Notes: generated by a model not told the origin, from the letters alone. Shown: positions 43,437-51,700, numbered from the stretch's first letter. The stretch is DNA of 64,000 nucleotides from Prevotella sp. (GCA_017557405.1 JAFYYV010000001.1:62001-126000); one strand, 5' to 3'. Numbers and translations: made by a program.

Positions 43437-44108
43437 ATGAAAAAAAGATTCTTCACATTAACCCTTCTGACGCTGGCCTTTGCCCTTACGGCATCGGCTC
43501 AGTATCGACCCACACGTCCCAACTATTCCTCGCACATCACATATCCTGGTCATAGAAGCTATATGTCCGACACCTACTTCGGCATGCGTGTAGGCTTGGG
43601 CGTGTCAACAGTCAACTCCGATTCCCCCGCACTCGATGGCAAGACAGCCCGTGCAGGACTTGAAGTGGGCGTGGCAGCTGGATTCCAAATCGTCCCGGCA
43701 TCACCCCTCTACTTCGAAACTGGCCTTTACTACACCGAGAAAGGCGGACGAAGCGGTTCGGGAGCCGACAAGTTGACCTATAACCTCGACTACCTCGAGG
43801 TACCTCTTCTGCTGAAATACCGCTACATCACCCCCGAGCGTCTGTCCATCGAGCCCTTCATGGGCGGATACTTGGCTTGCGGAGTGGGCGGAAAAATCAA
43901 GGACTATTATGAGCGTATGGCCTACAGCAGCTTCAGCGATGGCGCATTCCGCCGTTTCGACGGAGGTATCAAACTGGGATGCGGCCTCAGCTACGACATC
44001 TTCTATCTCGGTGCCAGCTACGACATCGGCCTTGCCAACATCGGACAAAACTCTTTCGACGACACGCACACCGGGTGCCTCAACCTCACCGTGGGTCTCA
44101 ACTTCTAA
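43437..44108 (+). CDS. Outer-membrane beta-barrel protein (PorT/OmpW-like)
   Basis: A 223-residue protein with a signal peptide (about 1-22, ending A-S-A-Q). The mature part alternates hydrophobic and polar residues with aromatic girdles (F-G-M-R-V-G-L-G-V; L-Y-F-E-T-G-L-Y-Y-T-E-K-G; L-D-Y-L-E-V-P-L-L-L-K-Y-R) and ends in Phe, as expected for an eight-stranded barrel with an outer-membrane protein beta-barrel domain. Function unknown: small porin or assembly factor. It ends in a strong terminator and is separate from the envelope operon downstream. Confidence 0.88.
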   Translation: MKKRFFTLTLLTLAFALTASAQYRPTRPNYSSHITYPGHRSYMSDTYFGMRVGLGVSTVNSDSPALDGKTARAGLEVGVAAGFQIVPASPLYFETGLYYTEKGGRSGSGADKLTYNLDYLEVPLLLKYRYITPERLSIEPFMGGYLACGVGGKIKDYYERMAYSSFSDGAFRRFDGGIKLGCGLSYDIFYLGASYDIGLANIGQNSFDDTHTGCLNLTVGLNF

Positions 44109-44151
44109 GAAGCGCGGCATCACGGTTGAACGGTCATCAATCATAGAAGAC

Positions 44152-44185
44152 GGGGACATTTCCACAAGAAGTGTCCCCACTTTTT
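44152..44185 (+). terminator. Rho-independent terminator
   Basis: GGGGACA (44152-44158) pairs with TGTCCCC (44172-44178), followed by ACTTTTTT. Confidence 0.85.
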
Positions 44186-44196
44186 TGCTGCAACTA

Positions 44197-44227
44197 TTGC
44201 TTTTTTGGCAAAAAACCACTAACTTTG
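44197..44227 (+). promoter_or_regulatory. Promoter of the envelope operon
   Basis: TTG (44197-44199) and TAACTTTG (44220-44227) are 20 bp apart, 30 bp before the ATG at 44258. Confidence 0.75.
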
Positions 44228-44257
44228 CCGCCAAGTACGTAAAAACTTGGATAAGCG

Positions 44258-46087
44258 ATGAAGGAGTTCATGCAAGTGTTGCGGCGATTCGTGCCGCCTT
44301 ATAAGAAGTATCTGGTGCTGTCGGTGGTGTTCAACATCCTCTCGGCGGTGCTTAACATTTTCTCGTTCGCCACGCTCATCCCCATGCTCCAAATCCTTTT
44401 CAAGACGGGCGACGCCGACGAGGTCACCTCGCTGATGGCTTGGGACTGGGGCCATGCCACCGATGTGCTGATGAACAACATGAACTACTACGTCAACCAG
44501 CTCATCGAGCAAGTCGGTTCGACCACCACCCTACTCATCATCGGATTGGTGCTCGTGGTGATGACGGCATTGAAGACGGGCGCCTACTTCCTCTCCTCGG
44601 CCACCATCATCCCCATCCGAACGGGCGTGGTGCGCGACATCCGCAACCAACTCTACCAGAAAATCAACTCGCTCTCGCTGGGCTTCTTCAGCGAAGAGCG
44701 AAAGGGCGACATCATCGCCCGCATGAGTGGCGACGTGCAAGAGATAGAGAACTCCATTATGTCGAGTCTCGACATGCTTTTCAAGAACCCCATCCTCATC
44801 ATCGTCTATTTCGGCACGCTCATCGCCGTCTCGTGGCAACTCACGTTGTTCACCATCATCTTCGTCCCCATCTTCGGCTGGTTCATGGGCTTCGTGGGTA
44901 GGAAACTGAAGCAGAAGTCCATCAAGGCGCAGGCTTTGTGGAGCGACACGATGAGTCAGGTGGAGGAGACGTTGGGCGGCTTGCGCATCATCAAGGCGTT
45001 CTGCGCTGAAGAGAAGATGAACGAGCGTTTCGACCGCGTGAACACCGCTTATCGCAACGACATCATGCGCGTCAACATCCGCCAGTCGATGGCCCATCCC
45101 ATGAGCGAGTTCCTGGGCACCGTCATGATTGTCATCGTGCTCTGGTTCGGCGGCATCCTCGTGCTGAAGAACCAAGTGCTCAGCGGCCCCATCTTCATCT
45201 ACTACATGGTCATCCTCTACAGCATCATCCAGCCCTTGAAGGAGTTCTCGAAGGCCGGCTACAACATCCCGAAAGGACTGGCCTCGATGGAGCGTGTGGA
45301 CAAGATACTGCAAGCCGAGGTGGCCATCCAGGAGAAGGAAGACGCCACGCAGATCCCTTCGTTCGAACATCAGATAGAGTTCCGCAACGTGTCGTTCCGC
45401 TATGGCGAGCAATGGGTGCTGCGCGACATCAACCTGACGATTCCGAAGGGCAAGACCATCGCCCTCGTGGGACAGAGCGGCAGCGGCAAGTCAACGCTCG
45501 TCGACCTCATCCCCCGCTACTATGACGTGCAGGAGGGCGAGGTGCTCATCGACGGCATCAACGTGAAAGACCTCGGGCTCCATTCGTTGCGCCAACTGAT
45601 TGGCAACGTCAACCAGGAGGCCATCCTTTTCAACGACACGTTCTACAACAACATATCGTTCGGTGTGGACAACCCCTCCCGCGAGCAGGTGGAAGAGGCG
45701 GCACGCATCGCCAACGCCCACGAGTTCATCATGCAGAGCGAACACGGATACGACACCAACATCGGCGACCGCGGAGGCCGACTCAGCGGCGGTCAGCGCC
45801 AACGCGTGTCCATCGCCCGCGCCATCTTGAAGAACCCGCCCATCCTCATCCTCGACGAAGCCACGTCTGCCCTCGACACCGAGAGCGAACGCCTGGTGCA
45901 GGATGCGCTCGAGCGGTTGATGAAGACGCGCACCACCGTGGCCGTGGCCCACCGGCTCTCGACCATCAAGAACGCCGACGAGATTTGCGTGCTCCACGAA
46001 GGACGCATCGTCGAACGCGGCACCCACGACGAACTCTTGCAACTCGACGGTTTCTACAAGAAGCTGCACGACATGCAAGCCATCTAA
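44258..46087 (+). CDS. MsbA-like ABC exporter (fused permease/ATPase)
   Basis: A 609-residue half-transporter. Residues about 15-335 are the six-helix membrane domain; residues about 370-605 are the nucleotide-binding domain with Walker A G-Q-S-G-S-G-K-S-T, signature L-S-G-G-Q-R-Q-R and Walker B I-L-I-L-D-E-A-T-S-A-L-D followed by the H-loop V-A-H-R-L-S-T. As a homodimer it would flip lipids such as core lipid A across the inner membrane. Downstream genes for an LtaS-like enzyme, a lipid A-type acyltransferase and a glycosyltransferase support a role in lipid or LPS assembly. First gene of the operon. Confidence 0.92.
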   Translation: MKEFMQVLRRFVPPYKKYLVLSVVFNILSAVLNIFSFATLIPMLQILFKTGDADEVTSLMAWDWGHATDVLMNNMNYYVNQLIEQVGSTTTLLIIGLVLVVMTALKTGAYFLSSATIIPIRTGVVRDIRNQLYQKINSLSLGFFSEERKGDIIARMSGDVQEIENSIMSSLDMLFKNPILIIVYFGTLIAVSWQLTLFTIIFVPIFGWFMGFVGRKLKQKSIKAQALWSDTMSQVEETLGGLRIIKAFCAEEKMNERFDRVNTAYRNDIMRVNIRQSMAHPMSEFLGTVMIVIVLWFGGILVLKNQVLSGPIFIYYMVILYSIIQPLKEFSKAGYNIPKGLASMERVDKILQAEVAIQEKEDATQIPSFEHQIEFRNVSFRYGEQWVLRDINLTIPKGKTIALVGQSGSGKSTLVDLIPRYYDVQEGEVLIDGINVKDLGLHSLRQLIGNVNQEAILFNDTFYNNISFGVDNPSREQVEEAARIANAHEFIMQSEHGYDTNIGDRGGRLSGGQRQRVSIARAILKNPPILILDEATSALDTESERLVQDALERLMKTRTTVAVAHRLSTIKNADEICVLHEGRIVERGTHDELLQLDGFYKKLHDMQAI

Positions 46088-46100
46088 ACAAGAGGAAACG

Positions 46101-48122
46101 ATGAGAAACGAAAAGCGAAAGAAATTCGGCATCCTCGACACGACGTTCGCCCCTGTGGCGGCACTTGTCTGGAATCTCCTGTTGGTCTTCCTGGTTTACT
46201 TCATTGCCCGCGTAGCCTACCTGTTGGTCAACCTCGGCCACTTCGCCGACGGACTCACGTTCAGCCATCTGCTGCGGCTTTTCAAGGGCGGTCTGGCCTT
46301 CGACACGTCGGCCATCATCTACACCAACGCCCTCTACATCGTCTTGATGCTCTTCCCCTTGTATCTGAAGGAGACGCGTGGCTACCAACGTTTCTGCAAA
46401 TGGTTGTTCGTCATTGTCAACAGCCTGGCGTTCATCATCAACCTGGCCGACTCGGCCTATTTTCCTTATACCCTCCGACGCACCACCACCAGCGTGTTCC
46501 GCGAGTTCGCGGGCGAGGACAACCTGGGCGGCATCTTCTTTGTCGAACTGCTCCACCACTGGTATCTCGTGCTGTTGGCCATCGTCGTCATCGCGGCCCT
46601 GTGCTGGCTTTATGCAAAACCTCGCATCCACAAGAGTTATTACAAGCAAGCCGGACAACGGTGGGCCTACTTTGCCGTGACGTTCATCGCGTTGCTGGCA
46701 GCCGTACCCTTGGCCATCGGCGGTTGTCGTGGCGGACTGGGACACGGAATACGCCCCATCACCATCAACAACGCCAACCAATACGTCAACCGACCCACCG
46801 AGTGCGCCGTGGTGCTCAACACGCCGTTCGCTCTTCTGCGCACCATCGGCAAGAGCGTCTTTAATGTTCCCGACTATTACGCCTCCATCGACGAGGCAGC
46901 CCGAGTCTTCTCTCCCATCCACCAACCCGCCGACTCCGTGCAGCGGAAGCCGCGCAATGTGGTCATACTGATTGTCGAGAGCTTCGGAAGCGAATACATC
47001 GGCGCCTTCAACAAGCATCTCGAGGGAGGGCGCTACAAGGGCTACACACCCCATCTCGATACGCTCATTGCCCATAGCCTCGTCTTCCGCCATTCGTTCT
47101 GCAACGGCCGCAAGAGCATCGACGGAATGCCCTCCGTGCTCTGTGGCATTCCCATGTTCGTAGAGCCGTTTGTGCTCACGCCCTCTTCCATGAACACCTA
47201 CACGGGCATTGGCGGACTGCTCGCTGCCGACGGCTACCAGACGGCGTTCTTCCACGGCGCCAACCGCGGTTCGATGGGCTTCATGGCGTTTGCCAACAAG
47301 ACGGGGTTCCAACAGTATTACGGTCGCGAGGACTATGCCGCCGACAGCCGTTTCGGGGGCGACAAGGACTTCGACGGGCATTGGGGCATCTGGGACGAGC
47401 CGTTCCTGCAGTACTACTGCGCCAAGATGGGTGAGATGCGCCAGCCGTTCATGACCGCCGTGTTCACCGCCTCGTCCCACCACCCCTTCAAGATTCCCGC
47501 CCAATATCAGAACGTCTATAAAGAAGAGCAGCTGCCCATCCACAAGTGCGTGCGCTACACCGACATGGCGCTCGGCCAGTTCTTCGAAGAGGCTGCCAAG
47601 CAACCGTGGTTCCGCAACACCATCTTCGTGCTCACCAACGACCACACCAACCAAAGCAATCACGACGAATACAAGAGCGATATCGGTGGATTCTGCGGAC
47701 CTGTCATCATCTACGACCCCAGCGGCGAACTCGTCCAACCGGGTGTGAGCGACGCCGTCGCCCAGCAAATCGACATCGTGCCCACCGTGCTCGGCCTCAT
47801 CGGCTACAAGAAGCCCTACCTCTCGTTCGGCATCGACCTGCTCAACACGCCCGCTCCCGCCACCTTCGCCGTGAACTACCTCAACGGCGTCTATCAATAC
47901 GTCAAATATGGCTACGTGCTCCAGTTCGACGGTACGAAATCGAAGGCCCTCTACTCCATCAACGACCCCCTGATGCGGCAGAATCTGCTTGGCAAGGTCG
48001 CCGTGCAACAGAAGATGGAACGCGAGCTCAAGGCCATCATCCAGCAGTATATGTATCGCATGGTCAACGACCAATTAATGCCTTCTAACACCCAACACCC
48101 ATCACCTAACACCCATGAGTAA
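46101..48122 (+). CDS. LtaS-like membrane sulfatase/phosphoglycerol transferase
   Basis: A 673-residue protein with five N-terminal membrane segments (about 20-210) and a periplasmic alkaline-phosphatase-superfamily domain (about 285-600). The metal/nucleophile site is I-V-E-S-F-G-S-E (near 293), with the nucleophile region N-G-R-K-S-I-D-G-M-P-S (near 335), S-S-H-H-P-F (near 458) and N-D-H-T (near 513). Related enzymes transfer phosphoglycerol or phosphoethanolamine to lipids or glycans. It starts 13 bp after the exporter gene. Its last residues (N-T-Q-H-P-S-P-N-T-H-E) come from heptamer repeats, and its stop codon overlaps the next start by 8 bp. Confidence 0.9.
   Translation: MRNEKRKKFGILDTTFAPVAALVWNLLLVFLVYFIARVAYLLVNLGHFADGLTFSHLLRLFKGGLAFDTSAIIYTNALYIVLMLFPLYLKETRGYQRFCKWLFVIVNSLAFIINLADSAYFPYTLRRTTTSVFREFAGEDNLGGIFFVELLHHWYLVLLAIVVIAALCWLYAKPRIHKSYYKQAGQRWAYFAVTFIALLAAVPLAIGGCRGGLGHGIRPITINNANQYVNRPTECAVVLNTPFALLRTIGKSVFNVPDYYASIDEAARVFSPIHQPADSVQRKPRNVVILIVESFGSEYIGAFNKHLEGGRYKGYTPHLDTLIAHSLVFRHSFCNGRKSIDGMPSVLCGIPMFVEPFVLTPSSMNTYTGIGGLLAADGYQTAFFHGANRGSMGFMAFANKTGFQQYYGREDYAADSRFGGDKDFDGHWGIWDEPFLQYYCAKMGEMRQPFMTAVFTASSHHPFKIPAQYQNVYKEEQLPIHKCVRYTDMALGQFFEEAAKQPWFRNTIFVLTNDHTNQSNHDEYKSDIGGFCGPVIIYDPSGELVQPGVSDAVAQQIDIVPTVLGLIGYKKPYLSFGIDLLNTPAPATFAVNYLNGVYQYVKYGYVLQFDGTKSKALYSINDPLMRQNLLGKVAVQQKMERELKAIIQQYMYRMVNDQLMPSNTQHPSPNTHE
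48087..48114 (+). repeat. Heptamer repeat (AACACCC) ending at a start codon
   Basis: Four 7-mers, AACACCC, AACACCC, ATCACCT and AACACCC, run up to the ATG at 48115. They encode the tail of the LtaS-like protein and replace any usual ribosome-binding site of the acyltransferase gene. Confidence 0.8.
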
Positions 48123-49083
48123 GATTCTCTACTACATAGGATACGCCATCTGGTACGTGCTCTCGCTGCTTCCCCTGCGCGTGCTCTACGTGCTCAGCGA
48201 CCTCCTCTACTGGCTGGTGAGCCGTGTCGTGAGATATCGCCATCGCGTCATCTGGAACAACCTGCAGACCTCCTTCCCCGAGAAGACTCCGCAGGAACTG
48301 CGCCAGATTCAGCGCGGCTTCTACCACTACTTCTGCGACTACCTCGTGGAGACCATCAAACTGATGACCATCAGCGAGCGGCAACTGCGCCGTCGCATGA
48401 CCTTCACCGGCACCGACGAGCTCAACGAGGTGCTCAACAGCGGACAGTCGTGCGCGGTCTTCCTCGGGCATGTGGGCAACTGGGAGTGGATCACGTCGCT
48501 GCCCTTCTGGGTGTCGTCCGACGTGCAATGCGCACAGATCTACCACCCGCTGGAGAACCCCTCCGCCGACCGCCTTTTCCTGAAGGTGCGCGAGCGGCTC
48601 GGAGCGAAGTGCATCGCCATGAACGACACGCTGCGCGAAGTGGTGCGCTATCGGCGCGAAGGCCGCACCATCTGCGTGGGCTACATCTCCGACCAGAAAC
48701 CCCACTGGGTGAACATCCACCACTGGGTGGACTTCCTCAACCACGACACGCCTGTGCTCACGGGCACCGAGCGCATAGCGCGTTCCACAGGCCATGCCGT
48801 CTTCTACGCCGACGTCACCCGTCTGAGCCGCGGCCACTACAACTGCGAGATGCGACTCATCACCCGCGACCCCAAGTCGATGGGCGAATGGGAACTCACC
48901 GATATCTACTTCCGCGAGCTCGAAGCCACTATCTGCCGCAACCCCGCCATCTGGCTCTGGAGCCACAACCGCTGGAAACGCACCCGCGAGGAGTTCAACC
49001 GCCGTTTCGAAGTGAAGGATGGGAAGGTGATAAGGAGGAGCCTCACCCCCAGCCCCTCTCCAAAGGGCGAGGGGAGTAAATAG
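48115..49083 (+). CDS. LpxL/HtrB-like lipid A acyltransferase
   Basis: A 322-residue protein with one N-terminal membrane segment (about 5-38). The acyltransferase motif H-x4-E is present as H-V-G-N-W-E (near 119), with D-x-x-P-H-W (near 195, in place of the usual D-Q) and the C-terminal W-L-W-S-H-N-R-W-K-R (near 280). It adds a secondary acyl chain to lipid A precursors or a similar lipid. The ATG overlaps the upstream stop by 8 bp, indicating coupled translation. The last 13 residues (L-T-P-S-P-S-P-K-G-E-G-S-K) are encoded by a palindromic repeat (about 49043-49080) and are not part of the family fold. Confidence 0.92.
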   Translation: MSKILYYIGYAIWYVLSLLPLRVLYVLSDLLYWLVSRVVRYRHRVIWNNLQTSFPEKTPQELRQIQRGFYHYFCDYLVETIKLMTISERQLRRRMTFTGTDELNEVLNSGQSCAVFLGHVGNWEWITSLPFWVSSDVQCAQIYHPLENPSADRLFLKVRERLGAKCIAMNDTLREVVRYRREGRTICVGYISDQKPHWVNIHHWVDFLNHDTPVLTGTERIARSTGHAVFYADVTRLSRGHYNCEMRLITRDPKSMGEWELTDIYFRELEATICRNPAIWLWSHNRWKRTREEFNRRFEVKDGKVIRRSLTPSPSPKGEGSK

Positions 49084-49173
49084 CTAAATTGATAAATCAA
49101 TTGTACATTGTACTTCGTTAAATTGTAAATACAATTGTAAAATAGTAAAATAGTAAAATCGGCAAATAAACCC

Positions 49174-50385
49174 ATGGTTCTCGGTTTCGACGCCAAGCGA
49201 ATTGTTCGCAACGCAACAGGACTTGGCAGTTATTCACGCACCCTCATCAACTCGTTATCGGCAGCCGACGCCGACACGCAGTTCCTGCTGTATGCCCCCG
49301 ATGAAGGGCGTGACGACCTGCGAAACCAGATCATCCAACGACCCAACGTCGCCTTCTCCTATTATACCTCCCCTACGGGGGGAGGACAGGTGGGGGCCCT
49401 TCATCCCTCATCCCTCATCCCTAAAAGCCTTAAAAAGGCTTTCTGGCGCTCCCGCGGCATCGTCAACGACCTGCAGCGCGATGGCGTCCAACTCTTCCAC
49501 GGCCTGTCGGGAGAGCTGCCTGTAGGACTTCGCCGTGCCGGCATCCCCGGCATCGTCACCATCCACGACCTCATCTTCTTGCGCCACCCCGAATACTACA
49601 ACCCCATCGACGTCTTCTTCTATCGCCGCAAGTTCCACGCCACCCTGCGCGAAGCCGAGCGCGTCGTGGCCATCTCCGAGTGCACCAAACGCGACATCCT
49701 TGCCTATAGCGACTTCCCCGAAGACCGCATCGACGTGGTCTATCAAAGTTGTGGCACCCGATTCCGTGAGGAAGCCGACGCCGAGACGAAGGCCGAAGTG
49801 CGCAAACGCTACAACCTGCCCGAGCACTACATCCTCTCCGTAGGCACCATCGAACCGCGCAAGAACGTCCTCCTCGCAGGCAAAGCCCTAAAAACTCTTA
49901 CCTCTTACCTCTTACCTCTTACCTCCGAAAAAGACCTCCACCTCGTGCTCGTAGGACGGCAGACCAGCTACGTGCGCAAAGAGATACTCCCCTACGCCGA
50001 GCGCAACGGCCTCACAGATCGCGTCCATCTGCTCAGCGACGTACCCAACCACCACCTGCCCGCCATCTACCAGCAAGCCCTCTGCTTCGTCTATCCCTCG
50101 CGCTACGAAGGATTCGGCATCCCCATCATCGAAGCCATCCAGAGCCGTCTCCCCGTCGTTGCCGCCACAGGGTCGTGCCTCGAAGAAGCGGGCGGTCCCG
50201 ACTGCCTCTACGTCCATCCCGACGACGCCGAAGGCCTAGCCGAAGCCATCACCCGCTCCCTCCCCGGAGCCGAAGGCCGTGAAGAACGCATCCAGCGCAG
50301 CCTGGAATACATCCAACGCTTCGAAAACAACGACATCGCCCAACAAATGTTGACCGAATACGAGCGCTGCCTCCATCGTTCATGA
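49174..50385 (+). CDS. GT4-family glycosyltransferase with two repeat insertions
   Basis: A 403-residue GT-B fold enzyme. The N-terminal half includes the acceptor-side H-G-L-S-G-E-L-P and I-P-G-I-V-T-I-H-D-L-I-F motifs; the C-terminal half has S-V-G-T-I-E-P-R-K-N and E-G-F-G-I-P-I-I-E-A (the E-x7-E nucleotide-sugar site, near 310). It transfers a sugar from an activated donor, probably in LPS, capsule or glycan synthesis. Two stretches are foreign to the family: residues about 65-88 (T-S-P-T-G-G-G-Q-V-G-A...P-S-S-L-I-P) from a palindromic repeat plus TCATCCC heptamers, and residues about 240-251 (L-T-S-Y-L-L-P-L-T-S) from CTCTTAC heptamers. Last gene of the envelope run, 90 bp after the acyltransferase. 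Confidence 0.9.
   Translation: MVLGFDAKRIVRNATGLGSYSRTLINSLSAADADTQFLLYAPDEGRDDLRNQIIQRPNVAFSYYTSPTGGGQVGALHPSSLIPKSLKKAFWRSRGIVNDLQRDGVQLFHGLSGELPVGLRRAGIPGIVTIHDLIFLRHPEYYNPIDVFFYRRKFHATLREAERVVAISECTKRDILAYSDFPEDRIDVVYQSCGTRFREEADAETKAEVRKRYNLPEHYILSVGTIEPRKNVLLAGKALKTLTSYLLPLTSEKDLHLVLVGRQTSYVRKEILPYAERNGLTDRVHLLSDVPNHHLPAIYQQALCFVYPSRYEGFGIPIIEAIQSRLPVVAATGSCLEEAGGPDCLYVHPDDAEGLAEAITRSLPGAEGREERIQRSLEYIQRFENNDIAQQMLTEYERCLHRS
49367..49421 (+). repeat. GC-rich palindromic repeat plus heptamers in the GT4 gene
   Basis: CCTCCCC-TAC-GGGGGGAGGA is followed by CAGGTGGGGGCC, nearly identical over 32 bp to the M16 copy at 21986. It is immediately followed by three TCATCCC heptamers (49401-49421). 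Confidence 0.85.
49895..49922 (+). repeat. Perfect heptamer repeat (CTCTTAC x4) in the GT4 gene
   Basis: Four identical 7-bp units run in tandem inside coding sequence. Gain or loss of one unit shifts the reading frame. Confidence 0.9.
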
Positions 50386-50481
50386 CTTAAAAACTTGGTA
50401 TTTTTATTTACAAAATCTTGTCGACTTTTCCGTTCAATCTAGAAAAGAAATACGAGTAAGGAAACGACTTTTTCGCTCCAA

Positions 50482-50613
50482 TTTCCTCATTTCCCACAAG
50501 CAGAATTGTCATATGTATCATTTGAGGCGCTTAGATGTGGCAAATGACACGCTTACTTATCGCATCTAACGAGCTCATATGCCACATCTGACCACCTCAT
50601 TCCATAGCTTTGA
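50482..50613 (-). repeat. 22-bp-period dyad array 2 (six units)
   Basis: Read on the minus strand from 50613, five 22-bp units each start T-C-A or T-T-A and end A-T-G-A or T-A-A at position 17, followed by a 5-bp spacer; a sixth, weaker unit lies at 50503-50482. The first unit (TCAAAGCTATGGAATGA) is identical to units 1 and 3 of array 1, while the others share only the frame and partial dyad. Confidence 0.8.
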
Positions 50614-51138
50614 CAATGCTGTAAAATGTAAAGAAAACAGAAACTGCTGATTATCAACGATTTCCAAGAACGCTCAAAACTCGCGTATTTGCCCACGAGG
50701 AAGAATTTTTTCAAAACGTTGGCCTTCTCGTGGCACCAAAATTCGGAATTTTCTTGACAATAGAAGGAGGTGTTCCTAAGTAGTGGCTTTTACCAACAAC
50801 TCCGTTACATTATGGTTACAAAAAGGTCTCACAATTGTTTCAATTGGTAGTGAAAAAGGGCAATTGTTACCGCCATTTTCTGCAACGAGACTGCCATTTG
50901 AGCACAAAATGCCTTTCAAATAGGGACTAAGTGTTGATTTTTTGAATCGCCTAAATGTGTGCAAAGTGTAGAGAAAAACATCGAAACAAGCGTTTTTTAC
51001 TTGTTTTTGCGGCTTTTTAGAGGAAAAATCAGCATGTTTTTGTCCTTCTTACAGGTTTTGAAACACAAGTGTCAAACCCTTGTGAATTCATATCTAATTG
51101 ATAATCAGTATTTTAGATGAAAATCTAATGACTAAACA
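50614..51138. other. AT-rich gap with no gene seen
   Basis: Part of the 1315-bp gap between the GT4 gene and the 3162-residue protein gene. A 62-codon minus-strand frame at 50964-50776 has no promoter or recognisable motif and is not believed. No tRNA, terminator or mobile-element ends were seen. Confidence 0.5.
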
Positions 51139-51286
51139 TTTCAATTTCAGTTATTTCAGTTAATTTTCGAGAGGTGGTCATTTTTCCTCCTTATTTATAT
51201 AACTTATTGATTATTAATTAATTATATAGTATATAATAGGGATTTTGAAAGATATCGATGCCTCTTAAACCTAACTGAAATTGAAA
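51139..51286. repeat. 15-bp perfect inverted repeat built of TTTCAGTTA units
   Basis: TTTCAATTTCAGTTA (51139-51153) is exactly complementary to 51272-51286. Each arm also carries a second TTTCAGTTA copy beside it. The interior is very AT-rich with a near-palindrome around 51215-51238. It resembles the 3588-3699 repeat in layout, not in sequence. Confidence 0.7.
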
Positions 51287-51294
51287 TAACTGAA

Positions 51295-51471
51295 ATGTAC
51301 TTGTTTGTAGATTCCCCACTCAGACTATTCCTCTACGAGGCCTTTAATGCCCTCAAAGACCTGCCCGGCATCGACGAACTGCTCTACGAGCACAAAGGCT
51401 CCGCGTCGTGGATTCATGTCGCATGGGCAGAGCAACCGCGACATAAGATCAATCTTAACTATGAGGTTTGA
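51295..51471 (+). pseudogene. 58-codon fragment resembling the end of an M15-like peptidase
   Basis: A frame from ATG 51295 to TGA 51471 encodes 58 residues with coding-like composition, unlike its AT-rich surroundings. The sequence ...L-P-G-I-D-E-L-L-Y-E-H...S-W-I-H-V-A-W...R-H-K-I-N-L resembles the C-terminal part of phage-type D-Ala-D-Ala peptidases (S-W-I-H-V-x motif, zinc-ligand His). The catalytic N-terminal part is absent. It probably marks a decayed prophage or endolysin gene; the assignment is from memory of the motif only. Confidence 0.4.
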
Positions 51472-51565
51472 TGTCGCTAGCCCCAGAAGGATTTCCCATT
51501 TGTTAAAACTTCTTATAATATTGTCGAAACGAGGAGGGGAAATACCAATATGTAAAAAATTATTA

Positions 51566-51573
51566 TAACTTTG
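51566..51573 (+). promoter_or_regulatory. -7 box for the 3162-residue protein gene
   Basis: TAACTTTG lies 127 bp before the ATG at 51701. The preceding 50 bp contain an imperfect earlier copy of the same segment (51496-51526 against 51545-51576), which suggests a duplicated promoter. The leader is about 120 nt. Confidence 0.5.
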
Positions 51574-51700
51574 TAGAGATTTATAATCTAGACTTAAATT
51601 ATACGTTGTCAGCGATAAGCTGCAAGTATATCTTTATCTTTGATTATCAACTAGTTCAGCAATTCATCAGAAATTCACTAAAAATAAAATCATTTCATCT

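Noticed and set aside
45966-48074. A 702-codon open frame on the minus strand opposite the LtaS-like gene
   Set aside because: It lacks a signal, motifs or promoter and is exactly antisense to a well-recognised gene. Long antisense frames are expected in this GC-richer stretch.
50776-50964. 62-codon minus-strand ORF in the long gap
   Set aside because: No promoter, no motif, and composition like the surrounding AT-rich non-coding DNA.
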